This document shows positions 1 to 6,756 of a DNA stretch of 6,954 nucleotides, piece after piece. Every line of letters starts with the position of its first letter. The first letter of the stretch is position 1. The notes beneath the pieces were generated by a model. The model made no database searches. It was not told the origin of the DNA and worked only from the letters and a program-made list of their open reading frames with translations. The stretch spans positions 1 to 6,954 of the forward strand of contig JAHHOC010000432.1 of NCBI GenBank assembly GCA_018677115.1. Reading direction: 5' to 3'. A program made the translations under genes and the position numbers. This DNA is from Arenicella sp. Its GTDB lineage: Bacteria; Pseudomonadota; Gammaproteobacteria; Arenicellales; Arenicellaceae.

Positions 1-180
1 ATCATTGGTAGCAAGCGGTCTGGCTGTGAATTTGCAAACGAGGTATTGTATCTTAAGCGGACAAAAACAAACACGGCAAAAATAGCCCGAATTGCAGCTG
101 AGATACGTCGAATGCTCAACAAGAGTCTTAAAAACAACAAGAGACCTGCAAAAATGGCGCCAAGTTCTTTGGAGAAGTAG
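1..180 (+). CDS. C-terminal end of an unidentified basic protein (partial)
   Basis: An open frame runs from the left edge to a TAG at 178-180, giving 59 codons; the start lies outside the window. I do not recognise the family. The visible part has 15 Lys/Arg against 4 Glu and no Asp. A likely amphipathic helix (about residues 24-43, including AKIARIAAEIRRML) is followed by a Lys/Asn-rich, probably disordered tail. Two things favour a real gene: the stop codon overlaps the GTG start of pyrC by one base (TAGTG), the usual sign of translational coupling, and the SD for pyrC lies inside its last codons. Against it, 59 open codons in a fairly A-rich stretch could arise by chance. A shorter gene could also start at the ATG at 112. 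No function is proposed. Confidence 0.5.
   Translation: MIGSKRSGCEFANEVLYLKRTKTNTAKIARIAAEIRRMLNKSLKNNKRPAKMAPSSLEK
171..174 (+). promoter_or_regulatory. Ribosome binding site for pyrC (GTG start)
   Basis: GGAG lies 5 bases before the GTG at 180, inside the final codons of the upstream frame. It supports the GTG as start: the protein then begins five residues before the conserved APDDWHVH segment, as expected for PyrC, and no better upstream start is visible. Confidence 0.6.
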
Positions 181-1214
181 TGGATCAACTGACAATAAAA
201 GCGCCCGACGACTGGCACGTGCACTTTCGCGATGGGGACCTATTAGCTGAAACAGTAGCGGCAACTGCGCGATGTTTTAAAAGAGCGATTGCGATGCCCA
301 ACTTGCGTCCGCCGATAACCAAACAGGCGCAGGCGCTTGCCTATCGTAAACGGATTCTGGATGCAGCCGGCGAGCACAGCGATTTCAATCCATTGATGAC
401 TCTTTACCTGACCGACGAAACCCAACCGGAGCATATTAAGCAAGCGGCAAGCAAAATCATTCCCGCGGCCAAACTTTATCCGGCCGGAGCAACTACCAAT
501 TCGGAATCCGCTGTCGGATCAATCGAAAAATTGTTTCCGGTATTTGAAGCCATGGCGGAGCATGGCATGCTGTTGCTGGTGCATGGGGAAGTACCCGATC
601 CGGAGGTCGATGTGTTCGACCGCGAAAAGGAATTCATCGATCAACATCTTGCGCCAATCCATGTCAGTTTTCCCAATCTGAAGATTGTGTTTGAGCACAT
701 AACTACTTGTGAAGCGGTAGACTTTGTATTACAGACCGGCGATAACGTTGCTGCTACCATTACACCGCAACATTTGATGATGAACCGTAATGACCTGCTG
801 GCCGGCGGTATACGACCACATAACTACTGCATGCCGGTACTCAAGAGGCGCCGTCACCAAAACCGCCTGCGCGAAGTTGTATCCAGTGGTTCGCCGAAGT
901 TTTTTCTCGGCTCCGATTCAGCACCACATGAACAGCATGCCAAGGAAAATGCCTGTGGCTGTGCCGGTTGTTACAGTGCATGGGGAGCACTGGAGCTGTA
1001 TGCGGAAGTTTTCGAGGAACTGGGCGCAATCGACAAACTGGAAGGCTTCGCCAGCATCCATGGTCCGAGCTTTTATGGGTTGTCGCTGAATCGTGAAAGC
1101 ATAACCCTGGTGCGTGATTTCTGGACCATGCCGAAATCAATCGCACTCGCCGATGGCCGGTCAATAGTGCCATTTTATGCCGGACAGCGATTAAGATGGC
1201 GCGTGGAAATCTAG
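180..1214 (+). CDS. pyrC: Dihydroorotase, class II (PyrC)
   Basis: Dihydroorotase catalyses the reversible cyclisation of N-carbamoyl-L-aspartate to L-dihydroorotate, the third step of de novo pyrimidine synthesis, in the cytoplasm. The 344 residues match the length of the E. coli enzyme (about 348) and align with it end to end from memory. The binuclear zinc site is complete: H13 and H15 in DDWHVHFRDGD, the carboxylated lysine K98 in AAKLYPAGATTNS, H135 in LLVHGE, H173 in FEHITT and D246 in GSDSAPH. The substrate-binding Arg-Asn pair appears as R17 and N41 (MPNL), and the cysteine-rich CGCAGC stretch of PyrC is at 259-264. It starts with GTG overlapping the stop of the preceding frame. The terC-like gene follows after about 45 bases with no terminator between them, so co-transcription is likely. 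The enzyme appears intact. Confidence 0.97.
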   Translation: MDQLTIKAPDDWHVHFRDGDLLAETVAATARCFKRAIAMPNLRPPITKQAQALAYRKRILDAAGEHSDFNPLMTLYLTDETQPEHIKQAASKIIPAAKLYPAGATTNSESAVGSIEKLFPVFEAMAEHGMLLLVHGEVPDPEVDVFDREKEFIDQHLAPIHVSFPNLKIVFEHITTCEAVDFVLQTGDNVAATITPQHLMMNRNDLLAGGIRPHNYCMPVLKRRRHQNRLREVVSSGSPKFFLGSDSAPHEQHAKENACGCAGCYSAWGALELYAEVFEELGAIDKLEGFASIHGPSFYGLSLNRESITLVRDFWTMPKSIALADGRSIVPFYAGQRLRWRVEI

Positions 1215-1249
1215 CCTGACCCGGCCAACTATTTACTCAAAATAACTCT

Positions 1250-1253
1250 GGAG
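1250..1253 (+). promoter_or_regulatory. Ribosome binding site deciding the terC start
   Basis: GGAG precedes two adjacent ATG codons at 1257 and 1260. Spacing is 3 bases to the first and 6 to the second. The second is the better distance, so 1260 is the preferred start; the difference is one methionine. Confidence 0.6.
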
Positions 1254-1259
1254 CTAATG

Positions 1260-2048
1260 ATGGGAGAACTCTTCACAATTGCAAACCTGGTTGATCTGTC
1301 GTTGCTGATAATGTTGCAGGCGGTGCTGGGTTTCGACAATTTACTTTACATAACCCTTGAGTCCCAGCGCGCCCCACAGGAAAGACAGGCCGCAGTGCGT
1401 TTCTGGGGCATCGTGCTGGCGGTGGTGTTCCGTATTGTGTTGCTGTTCCTGCTGCTTAACATGATAGAGGCATTTCAGCAGCAGTTATTTGCTTTTCAGT
1501 GGACCGGAGTTATTGAAGCGGAATTTGACCTGCATGCGGTAGTGGTGCTGTTTGGCGGCGTATTTATCCTGTATACCGCGATGAAAGAGATTCTGCACAT
1601 GATGAGCCTGGAAGAACTGGATCAGGAAAAGCGTTCGTCCAAGCCTATCGGTCACATAATTTTCTGGATCGTGGCTGTGAATGTAGTTTTTTCCTTCGAT
1701 TCAATATTGAGCGCAATGGCCATCACCCAACAGTTCTATATTATGGCAGTAGCAATTCTGGTGGGTGGCCTATTGATGGTTTTGCTGGCGGATACCGTCT
1801 CCGAGTTCCTGCAAAAAAACCGCATGTACGAGGTTCTTGGCCTGTTCATCCTGTTCCTGGTTGGTGTGATGCTGATTTCCGAGGGCGGCCATCTTTCTCA
1901 CATGCGGCTGTTCGGCAACGAGATAGTACAGATGTCTAAAACCACCTTCTATTTTGTGTTATTCATCCTCGTGGTCAGCGACATTGTACAAAGCCAATAC
2001 CAGAAAAAACTGAATCGCGCCAAAGCAGCAAGCCTGCATCACCACTAG
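1260..2048 (+). CDS. TerC-family integral membrane protein
   Basis: This is an inner-membrane protein of the TerC family (Pfam TerC), whose members include tellurium-resistance TerC, E. coli Alx and YgdQ-type proteins. Family members are linked to metal ion, notably Mn2+, export or homeostasis; the substrate here cannot be read from sequence. The 262 residues form about seven hydrophobic segments, roughly at 9-29, 47-70, 94-109, 132-155, 159-179, 192-208 and 229-243. The two family motifs with acidic residues inside the membrane are present and look like an internal repeat: VLGFDNLLYI (D26) and VFSFDSILSAMAI (D147). A charged loop around 116-128 (EELDQEKRSSK) separates the halves. The protein ends in a basic tail finishing with three histidines. 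It lies about 45 bases after pyrC on the same strand and is probably expressed with it. Family confidence is high, exact role low. Confidence 0.88.
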   Translation: MGELFTIANLVDLSLLIMLQAVLGFDNLLYITLESQRAPQERQAAVRFWGIVLAVVFRIVLLFLLLNMIEAFQQQLFAFQWTGVIEAEFDLHAVVVLFGGVFILYTAMKEILHMMSLEELDQEKRSSKPIGHIIFWIVAVNVVFSFDSILSAMAITQQFYIMAVAILVGGLLMVLLADTVSEFLQKNRMYEVLGLFILFLVGVMLISEGGHLSHMRLFGNEIVQMSKTTFYFVLFILVVSDIVQSQYQKKLNRAKAASLHHH

Positions 2049-2104
2049 CCGCCAGATTAATCTACTTTCGGCGTATCAATGTAACCTGGACCGCTGGGTG
2101 GACA

Positions 2105-2136
2105 CCACATCCTGCGCTTGTGCCATGTGGATATTA
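2105..2136 (+). terminator. Weak hairpin between convergent genes, possible terC terminator
   Basis: CCACAT (2105-2110) and ATGTGG (2125-2130) form a 6-bp stem around a 14-base loop. It is followed on the + strand by an AT-rich ATATTATATTTG rather than a proper T tract. It sits between the terC stop and the pgi stop, where a terminator for either gene is expected. The stem is short and the loop large, so this is only a candidate. Nothing else is seen in the 85-base gap. Confidence 0.25.
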
Positions 2137-3765
2137 TATTTGTCTTAGCTGTTTCAGTTTCTCTATTAAGCTGATGCTGGATGGGTCGAGAGATTGATCC
2201 GGTTGCTCATCGCCCTCATCCAGAAGAAGTGGTTTCACCTGCTTAGCAAGGCGTTTACCCAGTTCAACGCCCATTTGATCAAATGAATTAATGTTTGCCA
2301 GAACGCCGCCACAGAAAGTGCGGTGTTCGTAAAAAGCCAGCAATGCACCGAGGCTGTATGCATCGAGTTTTTCCAGCAAAACTGTGCTTGAAGCCCGGTT
2401 ACCGGAGAACACTTTTGACTGCAGAACCAGCTCGGACAGGTTTTCATCCTGATACAGCTTACGTGTGGTAGCCAGGCTCTGTCCGCTCAGCAATGCTGCC
2501 GTCTGGGCCACGCCATTAGCCAATAACTCATCCTGATGATCCTGCAGATGATGATTGGGTGAACACACCAATATAAACTCAGACGGAACCGGTGATGTCC
2601 CCTGGTGCATTAACTGAAACACCGAATGTTGCACGTCGGTACCCACGCCGCCCCAAATTACTGACGCTGTTTGCTGGTCGGCAGGGCTGCCATCGAACTG
2701 ACGGTCTTTGCCATTGCTCTCCATCTCCAATTGCTGCAAATAACTAACCAGCGAACGCAAGCGGTCATCGTAAGCAAAAATAGCACGCGAGCCCGCGCCC
2801 ATGAAATTTGCGTAGTAGTGATCCAGCGCAGCAGCAATGAAACAAATATTTTGCGACTCTTGCGTTTGATAGAAGTGTTTGTCCATCGCAGCAGCACCGC
2901 TAAGGAATTCATCAAAGCACTCCATTCCCAATAACAAAATGGCCGATAATGACACCGAAGACCAGACCGAATAGCGACCTCCCACCCACTCCGGAAACAC
3001 CATTATATTTTCCTGGTTTATGCCAAAATCGATTGCATTCGCATGATTGGCAGTGACACCGATAAAATTACCAATCGGGTCGATGCCACCCTGTTGCACC
3101 CACCAGTCTGCGATGGTCTGTAAGTTTTGTAACGTTTCTGCGGTAGTGAAGGTTTTCGAAACGCCGATAACCAAGGTCGACTCAGGATGGCAGTTTGCCA
3201 GCACAGCCACCAATTTATGGGCGTCGACATTACCTATAAAATGAATCTTCCGGTGCTCGTCAACTCCTGTCAGCGCCTCGAATAGCACCTGCGTCCCCAA
3301 TGAGGAGCCGCCGATACCTACGTGAATAATGTCTGTGATTGGTGTGCTTCTTTTTGACAAGCGTGATTGAATTTCATCAAATCTCTGGTTGAGCTGAGCT
3401 TTAGCCAGCGCAGCCTGTTGCAACAGGGTCGTATTCGACATTTCAATTTGCTGATTGTCAGCATCGCGCAGTAAGGTATGTAATGCCGGCCGTTGCTCAG
3501 TGCTATTAACCATCTCGCCGCTAAACAGGCGGTGGCGCTTATCGGTGAAATCGATGTGGCGGGCAAACTGTAAATACACATCGAGCAGCTCATCGCTCAG
3601 GTGACTTTTACTAAAATCCACATAGATGCCTTCAACATCGAATGTGAATTTATCTACGCGAAGGTCATCCTGTTCGAACAGGCTTCGGATACCCTGCTGA
3701 TTATCGCGTGTTGCCAGTTTGCTGAGCGAATTACGGATCTGGTCGGGGATCGACTGGCTGGACAT
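2134..3765 (-). CDS. pgi: Glucose-6-phosphate isomerase
   Basis: The enzyme interconverts glucose 6-phosphate and fructose 6-phosphate in glycolysis and gluconeogenesis, in the cytoplasm. From the ATG at 3763-3765 it has 543 residues, close to the E. coli length (549). The sugar-phosphate SIS motif GIGGSSLG is at about 150-157. The first PGI signature covers WVGGRYSVWSS, with R264. MESNGK carries the catalytic-base glutamate E349, and TDVQHSVFQLMHQGT carries H380. The second signature, INSFDQMGVELGK, ends in active-site K504. The frame stays open 25 codons further upstream, but that would overlap the end of gap and add residues absent from the family. M26 of that longer frame aligns with the usual N-terminus. 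No strong SD precedes it, and the spacing from gap is 23 bases, so translation probably relies on coupling with gap. The protein looks intact. Confidence 0.96.
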   Translation of the reverse strand: MSSQSIPDQIRNSLSKLATRDNQQGIRSLFEQDDLRVDKFTFDVEGIYVDFSKSHLSDELLDVYLQFARHIDFTDKRHRLFSGEMVNSTEQRPALHTLLRDADNQQIEMSNTTLLQQAALAKAQLNQRFDEIQSRLSKRSTPITDIIHVGIGGSSLGTQVLFEALTGVDEHRKIHFIGNVDAHKLVAVLANCHPESTLVIGVSKTFTTAETLQNLQTIADWWVQQGGIDPIGNFIGVTANHANAIDFGINQENIMVFPEWVGGRYSVWSSVSLSAILLLGMECFDEFLSGAAAMDKHFYQTQESQNICFIAAALDHYYANFMGAGSRAIFAYDDRLRSLVSYLQQLEMESNGKDRQFDGSPADQQTASVIWGGVGTDVQHSVFQLMHQGTSPVPSEFILVCSPNHHLQDHQDELLANGVAQTAALLSGQSLATTRKLYQDENLSELVLQSKVFSGNRASSTVLLEKLDAYSLGALLAFYEHRTFCGGVLANINSFDQMGVELGKRLAKQVKPLLLDEGDEQPDQSLDPSSISLIEKLKQLRQI

Positions 3766-3788
3766 GCGTGATAGCACCGGTCGCTGAG

Positions 3789-4784
3789 TTAGCTCGACAT
3801 CACAGTGGCAGTATCCAGCATGCGATAGGAATAACCCCATTCATTGTCATACCAGGCCAACACTTTAACCATGTTGTTGCAAATATAAGTCTGTTCCAGG
3901 TCCACCACGCAGGAAGCCGGATGGTGATTAAAATCAATAGACACTAACGGTTGCTCGCAGAGTTCGAATACCCCTTCACGGCCTTGCCCATACTCACGGA
4001 AGATTTCTTCAACATCGTCCTGACTGATGGCTTTGCCCGGAGTAAAAGTGAAATCGAGGAGAGACACATTGATAGTTGGTACGCGCACACATACTGCATC
4101 CAATTTGCCATCCAATTCAGGGATAACAGTGCCAATTGACTTGGCAGAACCGGTAGTGGTCGGGATCATTGAATATGCTGCAGCCCGCGCCCTGCGCTTA
4201 TCCTTATGATAGGCGTCGACAAGATTCTGGGTGCTGGTGTAAGCATGAATTGTGTTGACCAGGCCCTGTTCAATCCCTACCGCATCCTGCATTGCCTTAG
4301 CTACATGAGCCAGGCAATTGGTGGTACACGAGGAATTTGAAACGATTGTGTGGTCTGGTTTCAGAGCGTCGTGGTTGACACCATAGACTACCGTTGCATC
4401 CATTTTTTTTCCCGGTGCCGAAACTAACACCTTTTTCGCACCAGCCTGCAAATGCAATGCTGCTTTATCGCGCTGTTTGAAAAACCCGGTGCATTCGAAT
4501 ACAACGTCAACCTCCAGCTCACCCCAGGGTAATTTGGCGGGATCCCGCTCGGTAAATGCTGCAATGGATTTACCGTTTACACTGATTGATTCTTTATCTG
4601 CCGAGCACTGAGCATTAAAACGACCATGAGTTGTGTCATATTGCAAAAGATGCGCGTTCGCTTCGGTTGGCACCAGGTCGTTGATGGCGACCACTTCAAA
4701 TTGATCGTGCAAGTTGTTTTCATAGATAATCCTCAGCACATTTCGGCCAATGCGCCCGAAACCGTTTATTGCTATTTTGATCAT
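3789..4784 (-). CDS. gap: Glyceraldehyde-3-phosphate dehydrogenase, class I
   Basis: The enzyme oxidises and phosphorylates glyceraldehyde 3-phosphate to 1,3-bisphosphoglycerate with NAD(P)+, in the cytoplasm. The 331 residues match family length. The N-terminal Rossmann fold begins INGFGRIGR (7-14). D36 in VVAINDL is the acidic residue that in NAD enzymes binds the adenosine ribose. The catalytic motif SCTTNC has C153, and H180 in TIHAYTSTQ is the partner histidine. HKDKRRARAA, PTTTGSAKSIG, R234 in VRVPTINVS and the closing WYDNEWGYS (N314) are all present. Less usual are CLAH instead of the common CLAP after the catalytic motif, and Ala-Tyr before HKD where classical NAD enzymes often have Leu-Pro. 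E. coli Epd (erythrose-4-phosphate dehydrogenase) was considered, but the retained YTxxQ and HKDxRRARAA segments favour true Gap. A good SD supports the start, and pgi follows after 23 bases. Confidence 0.95.
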   Translation of the reverse strand: MIKIAINGFGRIGRNVLRIIYENNLHDQFEVVAINDLVPTEANAHLLQYDTTHGRFNAQCSADKESISVNGKSIAAFTERDPAKLPWGELEVDVVFECTGFFKQRDKAALHLQAGAKKVLVSAPGKKMDATVVYGVNHDALKPDHTIVSNSSCTTNCLAHVAKAMQDAVGIEQGLVNTIHAYTSTQNLVDAYHKDKRRARAAAYSMIPTTTGSAKSIGTVIPELDGKLDAVCVRVPTINVSLLDFTFTPGKAISQDDVEEIFREYGQGREGVFELCEQPLVSIDFNHHPASCVVDLEQTYICNNMVKVLAWYDNEWGYSYRMLDTATVMSS

Positions 4785-4792
4785 TTATATTT

Positions 4793-4796
4793 CTCC
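4793..4796 (-). promoter_or_regulatory. Ribosome binding site of gap
   Basis: On the minus strand GGAG lies 8 bases before the ATG at 4782-4784. The 58 bases between this start and the upstream terminator (4785-4842) form the gap leader. I see no clear sigma-70 promoter or riboswitch in that leader. Confidence 0.65.
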
Positions 4797-4842
4797 AGTT
4801 GCGATCCCGCCACAGACGTTAAGCCACCTCGGCGTCAGACAT

Positions 4843-4873
4843 AAAAAAGGTATGTCCAAGCATACCTTTTTTT
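4843..4873 (-). terminator. Rho-independent terminator after exbD
   Basis: A perfect 12-bp inverted repeat (AAAAAAGGTATG and CATACCTTTTTT) encloses the 6-base loop tccaag. It starts about 30 bases after the exbD stop and is followed by a run of six T on the minus strand. The A and T runs form part of the stem, so it reads as a terminator from both directions. Genes on both sides run on the minus strand, so its evident job is to end the DUF3450-ttpC-exbD transcript before gap. Confidence 0.88.
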
Positions 4874-4902
4874 GTGAATTGTTGGTCTAGCCAATCATCT
4901 GG

Positions 4903-5313
4903 TCATCCCGAGGAAAGGGTCACTGATGGCAGCATCACCTTGGCCTGCCGGATGCCATCAACGGCTTTAATCACAGCACCTGTTTTGGCCTTGGGATCAA
5001 CTTTGACAATAACCGAAGATTCAGGACTCTCCGCTTTCAAGCGGGTAATAGTGGGTTTCACTGCGCGCGCATCAACAATCCTGTCCTGGATCTTGATTTC
5101 ATTAAGATCGGTAACCTTCACCACAATCGGTTTTGGAGCGTTGATGTCAGGTGGTTCGTTGCTGGCAGGCGGATTGTTGAGGCCTATACCCGACTCTTTA
5201 ATAAAGCTCGCGGTAACAATGAAGAAAATCAACATAATAAATACTACATCCAGCATCGGCGTAATATCGATGTCGGTTTCTTCTTCATTCACTGCTTTGC
5301 CTAAACGTTTCAT
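4903..5313 (-). CDS. exbD: ExbD/TolR-family biopolymer transport protein
   Basis: ExbD is the small inner-membrane subunit that works with ExbB to turn proton motive force into work on TonB, which drives outer-membrane receptors. The 136 residues fit the family. A short cytoplasmic N-terminus is followed by one membrane helix at about 17-38. It begins DITPMLDVVF, and D22 sits at the position of the proton-responsive aspartate of ExbD/TolR. A Pro-rich linker (about 45-62) leads to a periplasmic domain ending KVMLPSVTLSSG. AGAGG stands 7 bases before the ATG. The gene begins 15 bases after the TtpC-like gene, so the two are almost certainly co-transcribed and their products partners. It is the last gene before a strong terminator. 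The family call is firm; placement in a TonB2-type rather than Tol system rests on the neighbours. Confidence 0.93.
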   Translation of the reverse strand: MKRLGKAVNEEETDIDITPMLDVVFIMLIFFIVTASFIKESGIGLNNPPASNEPPDINAPKPIVVKVTDLNEIKIQDRIVDARAVKPTITRLKAESPESSVIVKVDPKAKTGAVIKAVDGIRQAKVMLPSVTLSSG

Positions 5314-5328
5314 ATGATTTCCTCTGTC

Positions 5329-6756
5329 CTACAACTTACTCTGATTTTTAAACTGCTCGGCGATCAAACCGCTGGCAGTTTCCTCAAGCGTGTCCTCGAT
5401 TCTTTTCGCACGACTTGCAGCCATCCAGTGCAAGAATACAGTCGGAATCGCGACCACCAGACCCAATACAGTTGTCACCAATGCCTGCGATATGCCGCCG
5501 GCCATGGTTTGCGGATCACCAGCACCAAACAGGGTAATAGCCTGAAAGGTCTGGATCATCCCCGTCACTGTGCCTAACAGCCCCAGTAGCGGCGCGACCA
5601 CAGCAATAATTTTGATGAACATGATCCACGCGTTTAGCTTCGGCCCTTCTTTTAAGATAGCTTCGCCTAATTTTAACTCCATCGATTCAGGATCGCTGTG
5701 TGGATTGTCCTGGTAGACTTTTAACATGCGGCCCAGCGGATTAGACAGCGATGGGCGCTGCATATCCTTAGCCTGCTTTTTCACTTTGCTCTCAACGCCG
5801 CTAAGCACCAGAATTCGGAACACGGCTATTAAGAACGCAATAATACCCAGGGTAATGATTACGTAACCGACTATTTTACCTTCCTGGACTTTCTCGAATA
5901 TCGATGGCTCCTGAACCAGGGCCGTTAACAAACCACCCTTGGTCGGGTCTAGCATAAACGACGTTACGCCGGCACTTGCATTCTGCAAGTCATTGGAGCT
6001 GTTCTTAAAATAAGCAGGCATCTGGCGATCCAGAAGCACCAGGCCCTGGTCAGTATCAAATGTGGCAATGTCATCACCGGTGATGGCACTAAACACTCCA
6101 ACGCGCGTTATTTCGCGATCTTCGGTAGTTACCACATTCACCAGATTACCTTCTTCGTCTTCTTCCTGGCCACTTATATAAGTTACCGGTGCAGTGAATT
6201 TGACGATCTTGCCCTGCTCGGTCATCTCATTCTGCAATTGAAACCACAGGTCTTCAATCTCATCAATCGAAACCAGATCTGTCAGGCTGGCCATTTTTGC
6301 AACCATTAAACGCAGGTTTTCAGCCCGATCAGGATAGTGCACGCTGATCAGTGAGGTTTTATAATCTTCCTGGGCCTCACTGGCAGTCTGCTGGATTACG
6401 CCAAACAGTTCCTTCAAATCGCCAAGTTCTTTAGCGAGGTCACTCTGCAATTCTTCAATCCTTAACTTGTTAACATTGAATTGTGCATCCAATTGGTCAC
6501 TGATGCGTTCCTGGCGGGCACGCTCATTTTTCATTGCGTTCAAACGGCCCTGCTGCCGGGTTCTTTCAGCGTTAAAGGCTTTTTCACGGGCTGCATTGGT
6601 GCTTCTGTCTTTAGAAGATGCCGAATTAACTGCCGACAATATCTGATTAATATCCAGAGCCTGGGCATGTACATTGCTTACCCCCAGCGCCATGCTGAAA
6701 AGAATTGCACCCGTCAGTAAACGTAACCCCGCCGGTTTTCTGGTCAACTTAGTCAT
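5329..6756 (-). CDS. TtpC-like protein: periplasmic coiled-coil region fused to an ExbB/TolQ domain
   Basis: This 475-residue protein is far longer than ordinary ExbB or TolQ (about 230-245). It has a signal peptide at about 1-31 (hydrophobic core LLTGAILFSMALG, probable cleavage after VHA). A charged, likely coiled-coil segment spans about 55-135, and a periplasmic part runs to about 293. Three membrane helices follow, near 296-318, 377-400 and 422-446. The last two form the MotA/TolQ/ExbB proton-channel domain, with the signature GLLGTVTGMIQTFQAI (391-406) and ISQALVTTVLGLVVAIP. This architecture is that of TtpC, described in Vibrio as an extra component of the TonB2 system, and the adjacent DUF3450 and exbD genes agree. 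The role is therefore probably energy transduction from inner to outer membrane for uptake. The start overlaps the DUF3450 stop (TAATG) with a GGAGG 7 bases ahead. The transported substrate cannot be told. Confidence 0.9.
   Translation of the reverse strand: MTKLTRKPAGLRLLTGAILFSMALGVSNVHAQALDINQILSAVNSASSKDRSTNAAREKAFNAERTRQQGRLNAMKNERARQERISDQLDAQFNVNKLRIEELQSDLAKELGDLKELFGVIQQTASEAQEDYKTSLISVHYPDRAENLRLMVAKMASLTDLVSIDEIEDLWFQLQNEMTEQGKIVKFTAPVTYISGQEEDEEGNLVNVVTTEDREITRVGVFSAITGDDIATFDTDQGLVLLDRQMPAYFKNSSNDLQNASAGVTSFMLDPTKGGLLTALVQEPSIFEKVQEGKIVGYVIITLGIIAFLIAVFRILVLSGVESKVKKQAKDMQRPSLSNPLGRMLKVYQDNPHSDPESMELKLGEAILKEGPKLNAWIMFIKIIAVVAPLLGLLGTVTGMIQTFQAITLFGAGDPQTMAGGISQALVTTVLGLVVAIPTVFLHWMAASRAKRIEDTLEETASGLIAEQFKNQSKL

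Noticed and set aside
790..1173. Long alternative frames on both strands within pyrC
   Set aside because: They are shadows of pyrC, whose catalytic residues run through the same region in its own frame.
3766..3840. 25-codon N-terminal extension of pgi overlapping the end of gap
   Set aside because: The extra residues have no counterpart in the Pgi family as I know it, and they overlap gap coding sequence. The internal ATG at 3763-3765 gives the normal length.
4819..4842. Tiny minus-strand frame in the gap leader (ATG, seven codons, TAA), resembling a leader peptide
   Set aside because: It starts directly after the terminator T run with no SD, and the peptide MSDAEVA has no run of regulatory codons. 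Chance is the better explanation.
4874..5317. 147-codon plus-strand frame opposite exbD
   Set aside because: It covers exbD almost exactly on the other strand, shows no recognisable domain, and exbD has clear family motifs and an SD.
5974..5990. Perfect 7-bp inverted repeat with a 3-base loop (ACTTGCA, TGCAAGT)
   Set aside because: It lies inside the coding sequence of the TtpC-like gene, encodes ordinary residues (LQNASA), has no T tract and is not repeated elsewhere in the window.
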